Shown here: in pieces, positions 4,420 to 10,875 of the stretch
How the letters are laid out: every line of letters starts with the position of its first letter
Position numbering within the stretch: position 1 is the stretch's first letter
Source: JAZQQB01 sp045628865
Lineage (GTDB): Bacteria; Bacillota; Clostridia; Lachnospirales; Lachnospiraceae
Length of the DNA stretch: 11,568 nt
Reading direction: 5' to 3'
Assembly: GCA_045628865.1 (NCBI GenBank)
Contig: JAZQQB010000067.1
Span: forward strand, 1 to 11,568
Program-made: the position numbers and the translations under genes
Notes under the pieces: model-generated
Told to the model about the DNA's origin: nothing
Database searches by the model: none
Seen by the model: only the letters and a program-made list of their open reading frames with translations

Positions 4420-7069
4420 ATTAGTATTAGGGATTCTGGCTCATGTAGATTCTGGAAAAACAACCCTTTCAGAAAGTATCCTTTACGAGTGTGGAACGAT
4501 TCGTAAGCTTGGACGTGTGGACAATCAGGATGCTTTTTTGGATACCTATTCCTTGGAAAAAGAAAGAGGAATCACAATTTTTTCAAAACAAGCTGTTTTT
4601 TCCTTGAAAGATATTGAAATTACATTGTTAGATACACCGGGACATGTGGATTTCTCCGCTGAAATGGAGAGAGCTTTGCAGGTCCTGGATTTTGCTGTAC
4701 TTGTAGTAAGCGCAGCAGATGGCGTGCAGGGACATACTGAAGTTTTGTGGAGACTTCTAAAACAGTATGATATCCCTGCGTTTATTTTTGTGAACAAAAT
4801 GGACCAGGTTGGTGCAGATAAGGAACTGGTTTTGAAAAATATCAAGGAAAGATTATCAGATACCTGTATTGATTTTACAAACTGGCAAAATGATGAGATA
4901 CAAGAAGAGATTGCCATGTGCGATGAAGCATTGATGGAGCAATATTTAGAAGGTGAATCGGTTACCGTATCACAGGTTTCAGCGTGTATTGCAAAAAGGG
5001 CTTGTTTTCCAGTTTATTTTGGTTCTGCTCTGAAATTGCAGGGGATAGATGAATTTATAGAAGGATTATATTCCTTCATGAAAGAGAAAATTTATCAAGA
5101 TGAATTTGGAGCGAAGATCTTCAATATTTCCAGAGATGATCAGGGAAATCGACTTACTTTTTTGAAGGTAACTGGTGGAACTTTAAAGGTTCGAAGTATG
5201 ATCGAGGAGGAAAAAATCAATCAGCTTAGAGTATATTCAGGAACGAAGTTTACGTTAGTCGATGAAGCAACTCCAGGTATGGTAGTTGCAGCAACAGGAC
5301 TAACAAAGACACATCCAGGTCAGGGACTCGGTGCTGAACAGTCTTCTCCAATGCCTGTATTAGAGGCAGTATTAACCTACTCTGTGATTCTGCCAAAGGA
5401 ATGTGATCCTATGTTGTGGCTAGGAAAACTAAAACAGCTAGAAGATGAAGAACCGGAAATTCAGTTTACTTGGAAAGAAAGAACTGGTGAAATTCAGGCG
5501 AAGCTTATGGGAGAGGTACAGCTGGAAATTTTGCAGCAAATGGTTAAGGACAGATTTCAGATTGTCATAGAATTCGGAGAAAGCCAGATTGTATACAAGG
5601 AAACTGTTGCGAATACAGTGGAGGGTGTAGGACATTTTGAACCACTTAGGCATTATGCAGAGGCTCATGTCAGAATAGAGCCAGGAGAACCGGGAAGTGG
5701 AATTACAACCTCTGTGGATTGCTCGGAGGACGATCTTTCCAAAAACTGGCAGAGATTGATTCTTACCCATTTACAGGAAAAACAGTTTTCGGGTGTATTG
5801 ACAGGGTCAGAATTAACAGATGTGAAGTTTGTTTTGGTTGGAGGAAAGGCACATCCAAAGCATACAGAAGGTGGCGATTTTAGACAGGCCACCTATAGAG
5901 CTGTGAGACAGGGACTTATGCAGGCTTCTAATGTGCTTTTAGAGCCGATGTATTCCTATGAGCTAGAGGTTCCGTCTGAGATGATCGGACGAGCTATTTC
6001 TGATATGGAAAAAATGAGTGGAAGCTTTGAAGGCCCGGAACAGCGAGGAGAAATGTCTGTATTAACAGGCGTTGTACCGGTTGCAACCATGCAGAATTAT
6101 CAGAAGGAGTTAACAGCATACACCAAAGGGAGAGGCAGATTACTTACGAATTTTCACGGATATGCACCTTGCCATAATGCGGAGGAAATCATAGAAGCAT
6201 ATCATTATGATCCGGAGCAGGATGTGGATAATCCATCTGCATCAGTATTTTGTGCACATGGGTCAGGTTTTTTGGTTTCTTGGGATCAGGTTTTTTCTTA
6301 TATGCATGTGCCACTTGCAAGTGAAGAAAAGAAAGTCAGTGTCAAGGATTTGGATATAACTGGCTATCATGCTAATCAGTTTCAGAAAAAGGAAGAACCA
6401 CAAAAGGATTTTTTTGCTACAGAAAAGGAACTTCAGGAAATTTTTGAGAAAACCTATGGTGCAGTGAAAAGAGAACTTCCAAAGCCTGGGCAGACTATTT
6501 TTTCCAAACCGAAAAAAGAAAAACCTTATGTATATAAGGAACGGGTGAAAAAACCGGAATATCTTTTGGTGGATGGATACAATATCATTTTTGCATGGGA
6601 AGCTTTGCAAAGCTTAGCCAAGGTTGATCTAGGAGCTGCAAGAACAAAACTGATGGATATTTTAAGTAACTATCAAGGCTTTAAAAAAGTCAATGTCATA
6701 TTGGTGTTTGATGCCTACCGTTTAGAGGGGCATCCTTGTGAAGTAGTCCCATATCACAATATTACAGTTGTATATACCAAAGAGGCTGAGACTGCAGATA
6801 GATATATTGAACGTGCAGCCCATGAAATGGGAAAACAGTATGATGTAACAGTTGCAACATCAGATGGTATTGAACAGATTATCATTACTGGTGCAGGATG
6901 CCGATTAATTTCGGCAAGAGAGTTTGAAAAAGAGGTATTATATCAGGAAGAAGTAATCAGAACAGATTATTTAGAGAACCAAAAAACGGGAAAACGTTAT
7001 TTATTTGATGATATTTCGGAAAGTGTTTCTTCCTATTTAAATGCGATCAAAAATGAAGATGATCAATAG
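4412..7069 (+). CDS. EF-G/TetM-like translation GTPase fused to a Rae1/YacP-like NYN nuclease
   Basis: The 885-aa protein starts at ATG 4412 with GGGAGA upstream, overlapping fur by eight bases. Residues 1-230 are an EF-G-type G domain: G1 A-H-V-D-S-G-K-T (10-17), G2 R-G-I-T (52-55), G3 D-T-P-G-H (74-78), G4 N-K-M-D (128-131), G5 G-S-A-L-K (204-208). Domains II-V follow to about 635, ending H-G-S-G-F-L-V-S-W-D-Q-V. A Lys/Pro/Glu-rich linker (640-714) leads to a NYN domain (716-870): Y-L-L-V-D-G-Y-N, L-V-F-D-A, E-A-E-T-A-D-R-Y-I-E and A-T-S-D-G. The four acidic residues D721, D767, D796 and D818 are present. Bacillus Rae1 (YacP), which this tail resembles closely, cleaves mRNA in the ribosomal A site. 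I infer a GTP-dependent ribosome-targeted nuclease. Automated pipelines may call it a tetracycline ribosomal protection protein; the key TetM tip loop is not conserved. Confidence 0.88.
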   Translation: MRRLVLGILAHVDSGKTTLSESILYECGTIRKLGRVDNQDAFLDTYSLEKERGITIFSKQAVFSLKDIEITLLDTPGHVDFSAEMERALQVLDFAVLVVSAADGVQGHTEVLWRLLKQYDIPAFIFVNKMDQVGADKELVLKNIKERLSDTCIDFTNWQNDEIQEEIAMCDEALMEQYLEGESVTVSQVSACIAKRACFPVYFGSALKLQGIDEFIEGLYSFMKEKIYQDEFGAKIFNISRDDQGNRLTFLKVTGGTLKVRSMIEEEKINQLRVYSGTKFTLVDEATPGMVVAATGLTKTHPGQGLGAEQSSPMPVLEAVLTYSVILPKECDPMLWLGKLKQLEDEEPEIQFTWKERTGEIQAKLMGEVQLEILQQMVKDRFQIVIEFGESQIVYKETVANTVEGVGHFEPLRHYAEAHVRIEPGEPGSGITTSVDCSEDDLSKNWQRLILTHLQEKQFSGVLTGSELTDVKFVLVGGKAHPKHTEGGDFRQATYRAVRQGLMQASNVLLEPMYSYELEVPSEMIGRAISDMEKMSGSFEGPEQRGEMSVLTGVVPVATMQNYQKELTAYTKGRGRLLTNFHGYAPCHNAEEIIEAYHYDPEQDVDNPSASVFCAHGSGFLVSWDQVFSYMHVPLASEEKKVSVKDLDITGYHANQFQKKEEPQKDFFATEKELQEIFEKTYGAVKRELPKPGQTIFSKPKKEKPYVYKERVKKPEYLLVDGYNIIFAWEALQSLAKVDLGAARTKLMDILSNYQGFKKVNVILVFDAYRLEGHPCEVVPYHNITVVYTKEAETADRYIERAAHEMGKQYDVTVATSDGIEQIIITGAGCRLISAREFEKEVLYQEEVIRTDYLENQKTGKRYLFDDISESVSSYLNAIKNEDDQ

Positions 7070-7087
7070 ATGGATAAAGGAGAAAAA

Positions 7088-7807
7088 ATGAATCGTAAAA
7101 TATTGATAACCGGAGCGTCTAGAGGAATTGGGGAAGCAATTGCGAGACAGTTTGCAAAAGAATCTGATGAATTATATCTAGTATGTAGGAAGCAGATAGA
7201 AAAATTACAAAAGTTACAACAGGAATTACAGGATGCATATGGGATTCAGGTGCATACTTTTCAAGTGGATGTATCTAATGTAGCGGAAGTAGAAAAGTTA
7301 TTTAAAAGTCTTCCTGCTTTGGATGTTGTTATTAACAATGCGGGTATTTCGTATGTAGGTCTTTTGACAGATATGAGTAATGATGAGTGGGATCATGTAA
7401 TTGCTACGAATCTGTCGTCTTTGTTTTATATATGTAAAAATGCAGTTCCGGGAATGGTATCGAGAAAGCAAGGTAAAATTATCAATATTTCGTCAGTTTG
7501 GGGAAATGTTGGGGCTTCTATGGAGGTTGCATATTCAGCGTCTAAGGGTGGAATCAATTCTTTTACCAAGGCTTTGGCAAAAGAGTTAGCCCCAAGCAAT
7601 ATTCAGGTAAATGCCATTGCATGTGGAGTCATCGATACACAGATGAATGCATGCTTCTCTAAGGAAGATATGGAAGCGTTGATCGAAGAAATTCCAGCAG
7701 ACAGAATCGGACAGCCAAAGGATGTAGCAATGCTTGTAAGTGATATATCAAAAACTTCTGATTACTTGACTGGACAGATTATCACACTTGATGGAGGCTG
7801 GATTTAG
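7088..7807 (+). CDS. Short-chain dehydrogenase/reductase, FabG or YmfI (EF-P 5-aminopentanone reductase)-like
   Basis: I chose ATG 7088 because AAAGGAG (7076-7082) sits five bases upstream; ATG 7070 is in frame but lies before that site. The 239-aa protein has the NAD(P) motif T-G-A-S-R-G-I-G (8-15), N-N-A-G (83-86) and the catalytic set N108, S136, Y149, K153. The C-terminus L-T-G-Q-I-I-T-L-D-G-G-W-I is typical. R34 after beta-2 suggests NADPH. No fatty-acid synthesis genes are nearby, and the I-S-S-V-W-G-N-V-G-A-S-M-E-V-A-Y-S-A-S-K segment looks more like YmfI-type reductases, which finish the 5-aminopentanol modification of EF-P in Bacillus. That role would fit the upstream ribosome factor, but FabG activity or another substrate remains possible. 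It lies 18 bases after the GTPase gene in the same operon. Confidence 0.85.
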   Translation: MNRKILITGASRGIGEAIARQFAKESDELYLVCRKQIEKLQKLQQELQDAYGIQVHTFQVDVSNVAEVEKLFKSLPALDVVINNAGISYVGLLTDMSNDEWDHVIATNLSSLFYICKNAVPGMVSRKQGKIINISSVWGNVGASMEVAYSASKGGINSFTKALAKELAPSNIQVNAIACGVIDTQMNACFSKEDMEALIEEIPADRIGQPKDVAMLVSDISKTSDYLTGQIITLDGGWI

Positions 7808-7854
7808 TAAAAAAGATAAAAAATGATGAATATACAAGGGAGAGGGTATAAAAG

Positions 7855-8760
7855 ATGTATGATGTGATTATTATCGGGTCAGGCCCTGCGGGGTTAAGTG
7901 CCGCTATTTATGGATGCAGAGCAGGATTAAAGCAGTTGGTGCTAGAGAAGAGTCCAATGAGTGGTGGACAGATCATGCAGACCTATGAGGTTGATAATTA
8001 TCCAGGATTGCCGGGAATAGCTGGCTTTGATATGGCTACGAAGTTTAGAGAACATGCGGATAAGCTTGGTGCACAATTTGTAACTGCGCAGGTATCAAAA
8101 ATTGAAGATCAGGGTGAAAAAAAGATCGTTACGACTGATGAAGGAATATATGAGGCAAAAAATATTATTTTAGCCACTGGTGCACAACACGCAACACTAG
8201 GAGTAGAAGGGGAAGAAGAACTTCTCGGCTGTGGTGTTTCTTACTGCGCAACATGTGATGGAGCTTTTTTCAAAAAAAGAAAAGTTGCAGTTGTTGGTGG
8301 CGGCGATGTTGCTGTTGAGGATGCGATCTTTTTAGCAAGAATGTGTGAAAAGGTCTATGTAATTCATAGAAGAGATGAATTGCGTGCCCAGAAGGTGTTG
8401 CAGGAACAATTATTTGCTTGTTCCAATGTAGAAGTAATCTGGGACAGTGAAGTGGAGAAAATCAATGGAGATGGACAGGTGGAGAGCCTGAGCCTAGTGA
8501 ATAAGAAAACGCAGGAGAAAACGGAACTTGCAATCAGTGGTGTGTTTGTAGCAGTTGGTATCATTCCGGATACTGATCTGGTAAAAAATCTTGTTGAACT
8601 GGATGAATCTAGTTATGTCATCGCAGATGAGACAGGAAAAACTTCGCGAAGAGGTATTTTTGTAGCAGGAGACGCAAGAAAAAAAGCACTTAGACAGGTT
8701 GTTACAGCAGTATCTGATGGCGCGAATGCTATTACATCAGTGCAGGAAAATTTGAGATAA
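7855..8760 (+). CDS. trxB: Thioredoxin reductase (NADPH, FAD)
   Basis: The 301-aa flavoprotein starts at ATG 7855 behind GGGAGAGGG. The FAD site G-S-G-P-A-G is at residues 8-13, the redox-active C-A-T-C at 131-134, the NADPH-binding G-G-G-D-V-A-V-E-D at 148-156, and H-R-R-D-E-L-R-A at 171-178. The last motif supports NADPH rather than ferredoxin or other donors. The second FAD motif G-I-F-V-A-G-D is at 267-273, with the family-typical A-L-R-Q-V-V-T-A-V-S-D-G after it. It reduces thioredoxin in the cytoplasm. No thioredoxin gene is present in the window. It is the last gene of the Fur-palindrome operon, 47 bases after the SDR gene, and a strong terminator follows. Metal-stress or thiol-stress co-expression with the exporter is a reasonable inference. 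Confidence 0.93.
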   Translation: MYDVIIIGSGPAGLSAAIYGCRAGLKQLVLEKSPMSGGQIMQTYEVDNYPGLPGIAGFDMATKFREHADKLGAQFVTAQVSKIEDQGEKKIVTTDEGIYEAKNIILATGAQHATLGVEGEEELLGCGVSYCATCDGAFFKKRKVAVVGGGDVAVEDAIFLARMCEKVYVIHRRDELRAQKVLQEQLFACSNVEVIWDSEVEKINGDGQVESLSLVNKKTQEKTELAISGVFVAVGIIPDTDLVKNLVELDESSYVIADETGKTSRRGIFVAGDARKKALRQVVTAVSDGANAITSVQENLR

Positions 8761-8827
8761 TATATGAATCAATAGAATTGAAAAACTGAATTGTGTTAAC
8801 CATGAAAATACAAAAATGTAATATTTT

Positions 8828-8863
8828 AAAACCGGGAATCACAGGTGTGATTTCCGGTTTTTT
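8828..8863 (+). terminator. Intrinsic terminator of the exporter-fur-GTPase-SDR-trxB operon
   Basis: AAAACCGGGAATCAC (8828-8842) pairs with GTGATTTCCGGTTTT (8847-8861), with one G-U pair, around an AGGT loop and runs into a T tract. It lies 68 bases after trxB. Confidence 0.9.
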
Positions 8864-8938
8864 GACAATTTGACGAAAAAAATGTTTACTTTTTCCATTT
8901 TTTACCTCGTTTTTCACAGAAGTATTTTTATCGAAAAG

Positions 8939-8967
8939 TTGACAAAAAGAAAAAGATGTGTTATATT
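8939..8967 (+). promoter_or_regulatory. Sigma-A promoter of the NlpC/P60 gene
   Basis: TTGACA (8939-8944, perfect) and TATATT (8962-8967) are separated by exactly 17 bp. Initiation near 8974 gives a leader of about 100 bases. The 8864-8938 stretch before it is T/A-rich with no other recognised element. Confidence 0.8.
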
Positions 8968-8977
8968 CTTTAACAGA

Positions 8978-8994
8978 TGTAACAAATATGTAAC
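8978..8994 (+). promoter_or_regulatory. WalR (YycF)-type binding site
   Basis: TGTAAC-N5-TGTAAC (8978-8983 and 8989-8994) matches exactly the published WalR consensus TGTWAH-N5-TGTWAH. It lies directly after the -10 element, overlapping or just past the predicted start. The gene encodes a cell-wall peptidase, the standard WalRK target class. A site in this position would more naturally repress than activate, which is inference. Confidence 0.6.
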
Positions 8995-9038
8995 ATTTAA
9001 ACGTGAAAATAAAAGAAAAATTATTATATAACCGATAA

Positions 9039-9056
9039 TGATAGAGGGGTCTATCA
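9039..9056 (+). other. Hairpin in the leader just before the ribosome binding site
   Basis: TGATAGA (9039-9045) and TCTATCA (9050-9056) form a perfect 7-bp stem with a GGGG loop, eight bases upstream of the GGAGG at 9064-9068. No T tract follows, so it is not a terminator. It may influence mRNA stability or translation. Confidence 0.45.
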
Positions 9057-9074
9057 TGGGGTTGGAGGTTTAGT

Positions 9075-10352
9075 TTGAAGAGAAAAGAATTAGTTATTAT
9101 AGCCGGAGTTGTTTCGGTGGCATTATTGTTTGGATTGAATGAATCAGTTTCAGAAGCTAAGACAGCATCATCTGTTTTACCATCTGCTGGTATGGCATCT
9201 GTGTTAGATGATGGAATCCTCAATCAGACAGCTACAGTTGCTACTGCAACTCGTGCAGTATCATCTTCATCATATCTTTCAAATGAGAAAGTTTCTGTAG
9301 AGGTGAAGTCACAGTCACAGGTTGCTTCGGATTCTATTACAACTGAAGATGGTACGAAGATTGATTATAAGGATCTTGTTGTTGCACAGGTTAACAGCTA
9401 TGTAAATGTACGTAGCCTTCCAGATGCTGACAAGGGTGAGGTTGTTGGTAAGCTTTACAACAATTCAGTTGGTACCTTGGTAAAAGAAGAGAATGGTTGG
9501 TATGAAATCACTTCCGGTAATTGTACAGGCTGGGTAAAAGCCGAGTATTGTGTGTCTGGAAAAGAAGCAGCTAAGATGGTGCCAGAAATCAGCACTACAT
9601 ATGCTACAGTAACAACCACTACTTTGAAGGTTCGTGCAGAAGCTAGTTCAGAAGCGGCTTGTATTGGTATGGTTCCTAACGGTGATGATTTTATCGTTGT
9701 AGATGATTTGGGCGAATGGATTCAGATTACTACAGAAGATGGTGAAGGATTTGTTTCGAAGGAATATGTTGAGTTAAATGTTGATTTTGTATATGCTGAG
9801 TCGAAAGCAGAGGAAGAAGCTCGATTAGCAAAAGAAGAGGCAGAAAGAAAAGCGGCACAGGAAGCAGCAGCAAAGAAAGCAGCTGAAGAGGCAGCAAAGA
9901 AACAGGCAGCAACAGAAGCTGCTCAGCAGCAGGCAGCAGCAAGTACTTCTACAAGTACAACTACAAGTTCTGCTCCAGCTACAACATATGCCGCATCTGG
10001 TAGCGGATATGGTACAGATGTTGCAAATTATGCATTACAGTTTGTTGGCAATCCATATGTATATGGTGGTTCAAGCTTGACAAATGGTACTGACTGCTCA
10101 GGTTTTGTTATGAGTGTATATGCGAACTTTGGTGTTAGTCTTCCACATTCTTCTAAATCAGACCGTTCTGTTGGTTATGAAGTAGAAGGTGGTCTTGCAA
10201 ATGCACAGCCAGGAGATCTTGTATGTTATTCAGGACATGTTGCTTTATATATTGGTAATGGTCAGATTGTACATGCTAGTACATCTAAGACTGGTATCAT
10301 CGTGTCTAATGCAAGCTATAAGACACCTATTGCTGTTAGAAGAATTTTCTAA
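9075..10352 (+). CDS. Secreted SH3-NlpC/P60 peptidoglycan endopeptidase
   Basis: I accept TTG 9075 as start because GGAGG (9064-9068) lies six bases upstream and the protein then begins with a textbook signal peptide: K-R-K-E, a hydrophobic core to about residue 20, then S-E-A-K. Two bacterial SH3 domains follow (about 102-158, with Y-V-N-V-R-S-L-P and G-W-V-K, and 176-232, with L-K-V-R-A-E-A and G-F-V-S). Then come an Ala/Glu/Lys/Gln-rich coiled coil (241-290), a Ser/Thr linker (289-305) and a C-terminal NlpC/P60 domain (310-425) with catalytic C341 in T-D-C-S-G-F, H388 in G-H-V-A-L-Y-I-G and H400. It should cleave peptide stems of peptidoglycan, the SH3 repeats binding the wall. Total 425 aa, complete, monocistronic, with its own promoter, WalR box and terminator. 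No LPxTG anchor or membrane tail is present. Confidence 0.92.
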   Translation: MKRKELVIIAGVVSVALLFGLNESVSEAKTASSVLPSAGMASVLDDGILNQTATVATATRAVSSSSYLSNEKVSVEVKSQSQVASDSITTEDGTKIDYKDLVVAQVNSYVNVRSLPDADKGEVVGKLYNNSVGTLVKEENGWYEITSGNCTGWVKAEYCVSGKEAAKMVPEISTTYATVTTTTLKVRAEASSEAACIGMVPNGDDFIVVDDLGEWIQITTEDGEGFVSKEYVELNVDFVYAESKAEEEARLAKEEAERKAAQEAAAKKAAEEAAKKQAATEAAQQQAAASTSTSTTTSSAPATTYAASGSGYGTDVANYALQFVGNPYVYGGSSLTNGTDCSGFVMSVYANFGVSLPHSSKSDRSVGYEVEGGLANAQPGDLVCYSGHVALYIGNGQIVHASTSKTGIIVSNASYKTPIAVRRIF

Positions 10353-10367
10353 TTAGAAGAGATTATT

Positions 10368-10400
10368 AAGGAGAGAACTTGATGGTTCTCTCCTTTTTTT
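10368..10400 (+). terminator. Intrinsic terminator of the NlpC/P60 gene
   Basis: AAGGAGAGAAC (10368-10378) and GTTCTCTCCTT (10385-10395) form a perfect 11-bp stem around TTGATG, leading into a run of seven T. Confidence 0.92.
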
Positions 10401-10460
10401 GAAATGAAATAAAATGGTTTCCCATAAAGCTGTATTTAAGTATATGAAATTTTGAATAAA

Positions 10461-10469
10461 TGTTATAAT
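10461..10469 (+). promoter_or_regulatory. Possible extended -10 promoter
   Basis: TG-T-TATAAT (10461-10469) has the TGn extension and a perfect -10, but no convincing -35. It could start a transcript across the palindromes, either a non-coding RNA or a roughly 400-base hpf leader. Confidence 0.3.
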
Positions 10470-10517
10470 ATTTTCGAACATTTATCAGACATTATCTTTT
10501 TGTGATTTGGGCATTAC

Positions 10518-10537
10518 TTTCGACAGGGTTGTCGAAA
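10518..10537. promoter_or_regulatory. Inverted pair of Spo0A boxes (perfect 8-bp palindrome)
   Basis: TTTCGACA (10518-10525) and TGTCGAAA (10530-10537) are inverse copies around GGGT. Each arm contains the exact 0A-box TGTCGAA, in divergent orientation. The symmetry may also form a hairpin in RNA. Confidence 0.45.
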
Positions 10538-10549
10538 ATGCACAAAATG

Positions 10550-10573
10550 TTTCACTTAACAAATTAAGTGAAA
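10550..10573. repeat. Perfect 10-bp inverted repeat
   Basis: TTTCACTTAA (10550-10559) and TTAAGTGAAA (10564-10573) flank CAAA. No T tract follows on either strand, so a terminator is unlikely. It could be an operator or a structural element beside the DnaA boxes. No family match is known to me. Confidence 0.55.
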
Positions 10574-10589
10574 TGTGGTAGATACATAT

Positions 10590-10660
10590 TTATCCACATA
10601 AAAATCACGTGCGAAAGACAAGAAAATGACTTATACACTGACTTATCCACATTATCCACA
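10590..10660 (+). promoter_or_regulatory. DnaA-box cluster
   Basis: Exact TTATCCACA occurs at 10590-10598, 10643-10651 and 10652-10660, the last two directly in tandem. TTATACACT at 10631-10639 differs from TTATNCACA at one position. All four are in the same orientation. Three exact 9-mers in 71 bp is far beyond chance. The site could titrate DnaA, regulate hpf or be part of an origin, though no replication gene lies nearby. Confidence 0.65.
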
Positions 10661-10688
10661 TGCTTTATGGAAAAGTGAAATCGAAAAA

Positions 10689-10695
10689 TGTCGAA
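10689..10695 (+). promoter_or_regulatory. Third exact Spo0A box
   Basis: TGTCGAA at 10689-10695 is a further exact 0A-box match 28 bases after the tandem DnaA boxes. Alone it would be weak; with the inverted pair at 10518-10537 it is more credible. Confidence 0.35.
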
Positions 10696-10810
10696 TGAAA
10701 ACAAACGCGTGTTTTGTGTACTATGGCAATATATGTGCTCTTGTACATCCAAAAAGCATGCGAGAAAAAAAGAATAAATAGTCTTAAATGTCTGAATATT
10801 GATCTAAAAG

Positions 10811-10840
10811 TTGCCAAAAGAATATACAGTATGGTATAAT
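10811..10840 (+). promoter_or_regulatory. Promoter of hpf
   Basis: TTGCCA (10811-10816) and a perfect TATAAT (10835-10840) are 18 bp apart, with a TG extension at 10832-10833. Start near 10847 gives a leader of about 29 bases. Confidence 0.75.
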
Positions 10841-10875
10841 ATTTCCATCAAAACCAAATAGAAAGGGTGATGGGC

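Larger units (their letters stand above)
10401..10810. other. Gene-free region rich in DnaA and Spo0A boxes
   Basis: No supported ORF lies here on either strand. The stretch is AT-rich and contains an extended -10-like element (10461-10469), an inverted pair of Spo0A boxes, a 10-bp palindrome, a cluster of DnaA boxes and a third Spo0A box, each listed separately. Such density of replication-control motifs is unusual for a simple promoter region. Confidence 0.6.

Noticed and set aside
7401..7589. 62-aa plus-strand ORF inside the SDR gene
   Set aside because: It is an alternate frame of a well-defined SDR with all catalytic residues and has no ribosome binding site.
8974..9074. ydaO-type c-di-AMP riboswitch before the NlpC/P60 gene
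   Set aside because: Such riboswitches are common upstream of wall hydrolases, but this leader is only about 100 bases and shows just one small hairpin without the conserved elements.
9730..9942. Leu-rich minus-strand ORF
   Set aside because: It is the antisense of the Ala/Glu/Lys coiled-coil region of the NlpC/P60 protein, a composition artefact.
10564..10752. Minus-strand 62-aa ORF in the DnaA-box region
   Set aside because: No ribosome binding site, no recognisable domain, and its frame is made of DnaA-box repeats and AT-rich filler.
10401..10810. Main chromosomal replication origin (oriC)
   Set aside because: DnaA boxes are present, but dnaA, dnaN, rpmH or gyrase genes are absent nearby and no clear unwinding element was identified. 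A secondary DnaA cluster is the safer reading.
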